From Gammaproteobacteria bacterium (GTDB lineage Bacteria; Pseudomonadota; Gammaproteobacteria; DSM-19610): a stretch of DNA of 7,116 nucleotides. A program made the translations under genes and the position numbers. Under the pieces are notes generated by a model. The model was not told where the DNA came from, searched no databases, and saw nothing but the letters and a program-made list of their open reading frames with translations. The stretch covers positions 1 to 7,116 of the forward strand of contig DRQL01000148.1 of assembly GCA_011371465.1 (NCBI GenBank), written 5' to 3'. Every line of letters starts with the position of its first letter. Positions within the stretch are counted from its first letter, which is position 1. Positions 5,147 through 7,116 of this stretch are shown here, piece by piece.

Positions 5147-5575
5147 ATGAAAAAACTGTATATGGGCGTGGTCGTGGCGCTGGTATCCGCTGTCCAGTCG
5201 GTAGCGGCTGCCGGCCTCGACGGGTCGTCGAAATTCCTGTGTGCGTCGGTGGATGTCATGGAATGTCTGCCGACCACGGGCTGCAACCGGGTTGCGGCCG
5301 ATGACGTCGATATCCCGCGTTTCATCCAGGTCGATGTAAAAAACAAACAGATTGTTACCGGCATCAGCGATGACAAACGCAAGACAGCGATCGAGCGGGT
5401 CGAGACAGTGGATGGCAAGCTGATGCTGCAGGGTGCTGAAGACGGCCGCGAAGGCGGTGATCGTGACGGAGTGGGCTGGACCCTGTCAGTGTCCGAGGAC
5501 AGCGGTGACATGGTGATGACGGCGTCGGGTGACGGCGTGGCCTTCGTGGTGTTTGGTGCTTGCACTACCATGTAG
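5147..5575 (+). CDS. Exported four-cysteine protein, function unknown
   Basis: A 142-residue protein when started at the third tandem ATG. A signal peptide covers about residues 1-22 (MKKLYMGVVVALVSAVQSVAAA). The mature part has four cysteines (32, 40, 46, 139). Its early segment KFLCASVDVMEC-x5-CNRV is followed by IPRFIQVDVKNKQIVTG, then an acidic, glycine-rich, probably beta-rich middle, and a C-terminal AFVVFGACTTM. An even cysteine number in an exported protein suggests disulfides. I recognise the pattern from unnamed proteobacterial secreted proteins but not a characterised family. It starts 9 bases after the stop of the glycine-zipper gene and is probably co-translated, so the two may act in the same envelope process. 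A hairpin at 5606-5631 follows its stop. Confidence 0.78.
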   Translation: MKKLYMGVVVALVSAVQSVAAAGLDGSSKFLCASVDVMECLPTTGCNRVAADDVDIPRFIQVDVKNKQIVTGISDDKRKTAIERVETVDGKLMLQGAEDGREGGDRDGVGWTLSVSEDSGDMVMTASGDGVAFVVFGACTTM

Positions 5576-5605
5576 GAGAGCAGGTATTGCTTTGGGAGCT
5601 TGCGC

Positions 5606-5631
5606 ACACCATCCAGCCAGGGGGATGGTGT
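5606..5631 (+). terminator. Hairpin downstream of the envelope gene pair
   Basis: ACACCATCC (5606-5614) and GGATGGTGT (5623-5631) form a perfect 9-bp stem with an 8-base loop, 30 bases past the stop codon. No T-run follows, so it may end transcription with a factor or stabilise the 3' end of the mRNA. Confidence 0.4.
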
Positions 5632-5644
5632 ACCCCGCAGGCGC

Positions 5645-5685
5645 TGGCCTGTGCAGGCCACTGATCCGGGCGGGCGTTAGCCCGC
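5645..5685. repeat. Two further hairpins in the intergenic spacer
   Basis: TGGCCTG/CAGGCCA (5645-5660) forms a 7-bp stem with a 2-base loop. GCGGGC/GCCCGC (5670-5685) forms a 6-bp stem with loop GTTA. The second resembles the GCGGGC-GTTA-GCCCGC repeats common in proteobacterial intergenic DNA (from memory). Confidence 0.5.
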
Positions 5686-5726
5686 TCGCCGCCGGTTTCG
5701 GGCGCGGATATGCGGCACAAACGTAG

Positions 5727-5756
5727 TTGAACTGCGACGGTCAAGAATCATAGGAT
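5727..5756 (+). promoter_or_regulatory. Weak candidate promoter of the multidomain exported protein gene
   Basis: TTGAAC (5727-5732) and TAGGAT (5751-5756) are separated by 18 bases, each matching the sigma70 consensus at 4 of 6 positions. Transcription would start near 5763, before the first in-frame ATG at 5788. Another -10-like sequence, TATAAA at 5886-5891, could serve a downstream start but has no good -35. Confidence 0.3.
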
Positions 5757-6015
5757 CGCTTGATGTTGTAGTGAGGACGCAAGGCACATGGAGTCGGTGC
5801 AACTACACGCTAATCATCTATTTTTGCGCCTCCGCCAGGAAATTGGGGGCTCGTCTATGGCGATCGCCGTTGATGTCAATTTGTTTATAAAACATATGGT
5901 TGGAATGTCTGTTGGCCTTCGCGGTCCGGCCGCGATGGGTAAACTACTCGCCTGTGCAGCCATTGCGCTGTTTATAGTTCTGCCGCAAGTGTCGTTTTCT
6001 CTTGAAGTTGTGCCC

Positions 6016-6096
6016 GGGGATCTGGCTCCACGTTGAGATACCGATGGTGCTCTGAACGCGGCCGATCTGATGGTTCTGGAACGCATCGTGCTGGAG
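6016..6096 (+). repeat. Dockerin-type repeat unit 1 (contains the TGA)
   Basis: Twenty-seven codons: GDLAPR, then TGA, then DTDGALNAADLMVLERIVLE. The D-x-DG-x-LN-x-x-DL-x-x-L pattern is the calcium-loop-plus-helix signature of dockerin type I repeats. It aligns without gaps to unit 2, with 17 identical residues of 26 comparable positions. Confidence 0.75.
6034..6036 (+). other. Internal in-frame TGA at a conserved glycine position
   Basis: The codon aligns with GGC (Gly) of the second repeat. A single G-to-T change turns GGA (Gly) into TGA, so one substitution explains the break. Codon phase is kept on both sides, so there is no frameshift. Confidence 0.85.
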
Positions 6097-6129
6097 GGTC
6101 AGTCTCCGAGTGTAGAAGAACTGCTGGCA

Positions 6130-6210
6130 GGTGATGTTGCCCCTCTGGGCAGTCCCGATGGCAGGCTGAACGCCGGCGACCTGGTTGTGCTGGAGCGGGC
6201 TGTGCTCGGG
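6130..6210 (+). repeat. Dockerin-type repeat unit 2 (intact)
   Basis: Twenty-seven codons beginning GDVAPLGSPDGRLNAGDL and ending VVLERAVLG. It has the same length as unit 1, from which it is separated by 11 codons. It supplies the reference showing that the interrupted position is normally glycine. Confidence 0.8.
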
Positions 6211-7116
6211 TTGATCACGCTACCGGTTACAACGAGTAATCTCCCTCCATTGCCAGCGAATATCGGTTTGATTTCCGTAAGTGATCCGGTTTCAGGGCAG
6301 GTGCAGGTAACCGGGGAGGCGGGAAGCGTAGCGGGGGATGCCACAGTTGTTATTGTCAACTACGAAACCGGAGACAGTGTACTGGTTTCGGCCAACACGG
6401 ACGGAAGCTTCGTGGTCGGCCTCCCGGCGATTTTTGGCCATACATTGTCGGTTGCCGTACAGGATTCAGCGGGCAGGACGGGTCCATCGATCAGTGTCGG
6501 TGTTGGCCCGATTATCGATCTTCAAGTCACTTCGCCACAGGAAGGAGGGCTGATTGATGCCGATTCAGTGCTGGTGAGCGGCATTATCAATGGGCCTGCG
6601 AATACCGGCGTAACTGTAAACGGGCAGGTTGCCTGCGTGATCGGTAACAGATTTTACGCAGAAAATGTGTCTCTGGTGCCGGGCGGGAATAACCTTATTG
6701 TCAAGGCAACGACAATGGATGGCGTAACCACATCCCTGACTCGTGCGGTCAGCAGCAGCGGGCCGGCCCTGATAGGGCTCAATGTCGATTCGCCCTGCGG
6801 TTATGCGGCACATACTGCCGCGTTCAGGATTGTTAACGACAGCACGTTATCGATTCAGCAGGTCGATATAGACTTTGATGGTGACGGGGTTTCTGACCTG
6901 GGCACAACCGATCCAGCGGCCATTCCGGAGTATACGTATCAAAATCCGGGTGTGTACCCGGTAACGGTGACAATCACGGACACGCTTGGCGAAACCCGTT
7001 CCCTGGTTTCAACCGTGGTGGTCAGCGATGTATCGGTGACGGACAGTATGCTTCAGGATCTTTATGTGAAGATGAAAGACCGTCTGCGCAGGGGGGCAAC
7101 AGAGGGTGCACTCAAC

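Larger units (their letters stand above)
5788..7116 (+). pseudogene. Multidomain exported protein (dockerin-type repeats, Ig-like, PKD), interrupted by in-frame TGA; right end beyond window
   Basis: The frame runs from ATG 5788 to the window edge with one stop, TGA at 6034-6036; 360 codons stay open beyond it. A signal-peptide core (LLACAAIALFIVLPQVSFS) precedes the mature start LEVVPGDLAP. The true start may be 5905 or 5935, since 5788-5934 has codon use unlike a gene. Two 27-residue dockerin-type repeats follow (6016-6096, 6130-6210). Next come an Ig-like domain (about 6259-6507), a second Ig-like domain (about 6508-6759), a PKD-like domain (about 6760-7026) with the calcium-loop motif DIDFDGDG and the signature NPGVYPVTVTITD, and the start of a charged helix. 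This is a typical layout for a large surface or secreted protein. As written, translation ends after at most 82 residues. The downstream part could only be made by readthrough or internal initiation (for example ATG 6070). Confidence 0.75.

Noticed and set aside
6034..6036. TGA decoded as glycine (genetic code 25)
   Set aside because: TGA ends the SCP2-like and SlyD-like genes normally in this window, and the gene families look proteobacterial.
6034..6075. Selenocysteine insertion at the in-frame TGA
   Set aside because: I see no convincing SECIS-like hairpin just downstream, and the paired repeat has glycine here rather than cysteine.

Overview
The window looks like a piece of a gammaproteobacterial chromosome of moderately high GC. 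The clearest family marker is a complete SuhB-type inositol monophosphatase. Around it are a SlyD-like FKBP isomerase, an SCP2-like protein, a lipase maturation factor homologue, and short palindromic repeats of kinds I recognise from proteobacterial genomes. The lineage is my inference from these features; I ran no database search. TGA and TAG/TAA all terminate apparently normal genes here, so the standard bacterial code applies.

Layout. Position 1-294 (minus) is the N-terminal part of a lipase maturation factor-like membrane protein that runs off the left edge. A perfect FNR-type box (329-342) and a 130-bp MITE with CTAA target duplications (347-476) lie just upstream of it. A strong intrinsic terminator (492-522) closes the SCP2-like gene at 556-948 (minus). 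A divergent intergenic region leads to a SlyD-like isomerase (1153-1749, plus). A promoter region with a second FNR-like box then leads to a secreted alpha/beta hydrolase (1847-2656, plus). Convergent to it is a small cysteine-rich membrane protein (2699-3037, minus), followed by a possible 54-residue ORF (3129-3293, minus) and suhB (3436-4236, minus) with a good sigma70 promoter. A 409-bp divergent gap holds a cluster of REP-like hairpins. Then come two translationally coupled envelope genes: a glycine-zipper protein (4646-5137) and an unknown secreted four-cysteine protein (5147-5575). A spacer with three hairpins follows. The last gene is a large multidomain exported protein (dockerin-type repeats, Ig-like domains, PKD domain) that runs off the right edge and is broken by an in-frame TGA at 6034-6036.

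Functional themes. Much of the coding content is envelope or exported: lipase maturation factor, secreted hydrolase, glycine-zipper protein, four-cysteine protein and dockerin/PKD protein. The pairing of a lipase maturation factor homologue with a lipase-like exported hydrolase, each near an FNR-like box, suggests a possible functional link, but this is inference.

The most notable observations are: the TGA that falls exactly on a glycine position of a duplicated dockerin-type repeat, with the frame open for 360 codons beyond it; the covarying pair of inverted REP hairpins; and the MITE abutting an FNR-type box. I found no tRNA, rRNA, CRISPR array or complete insertion sequence, and no obvious new defence or mobile system.
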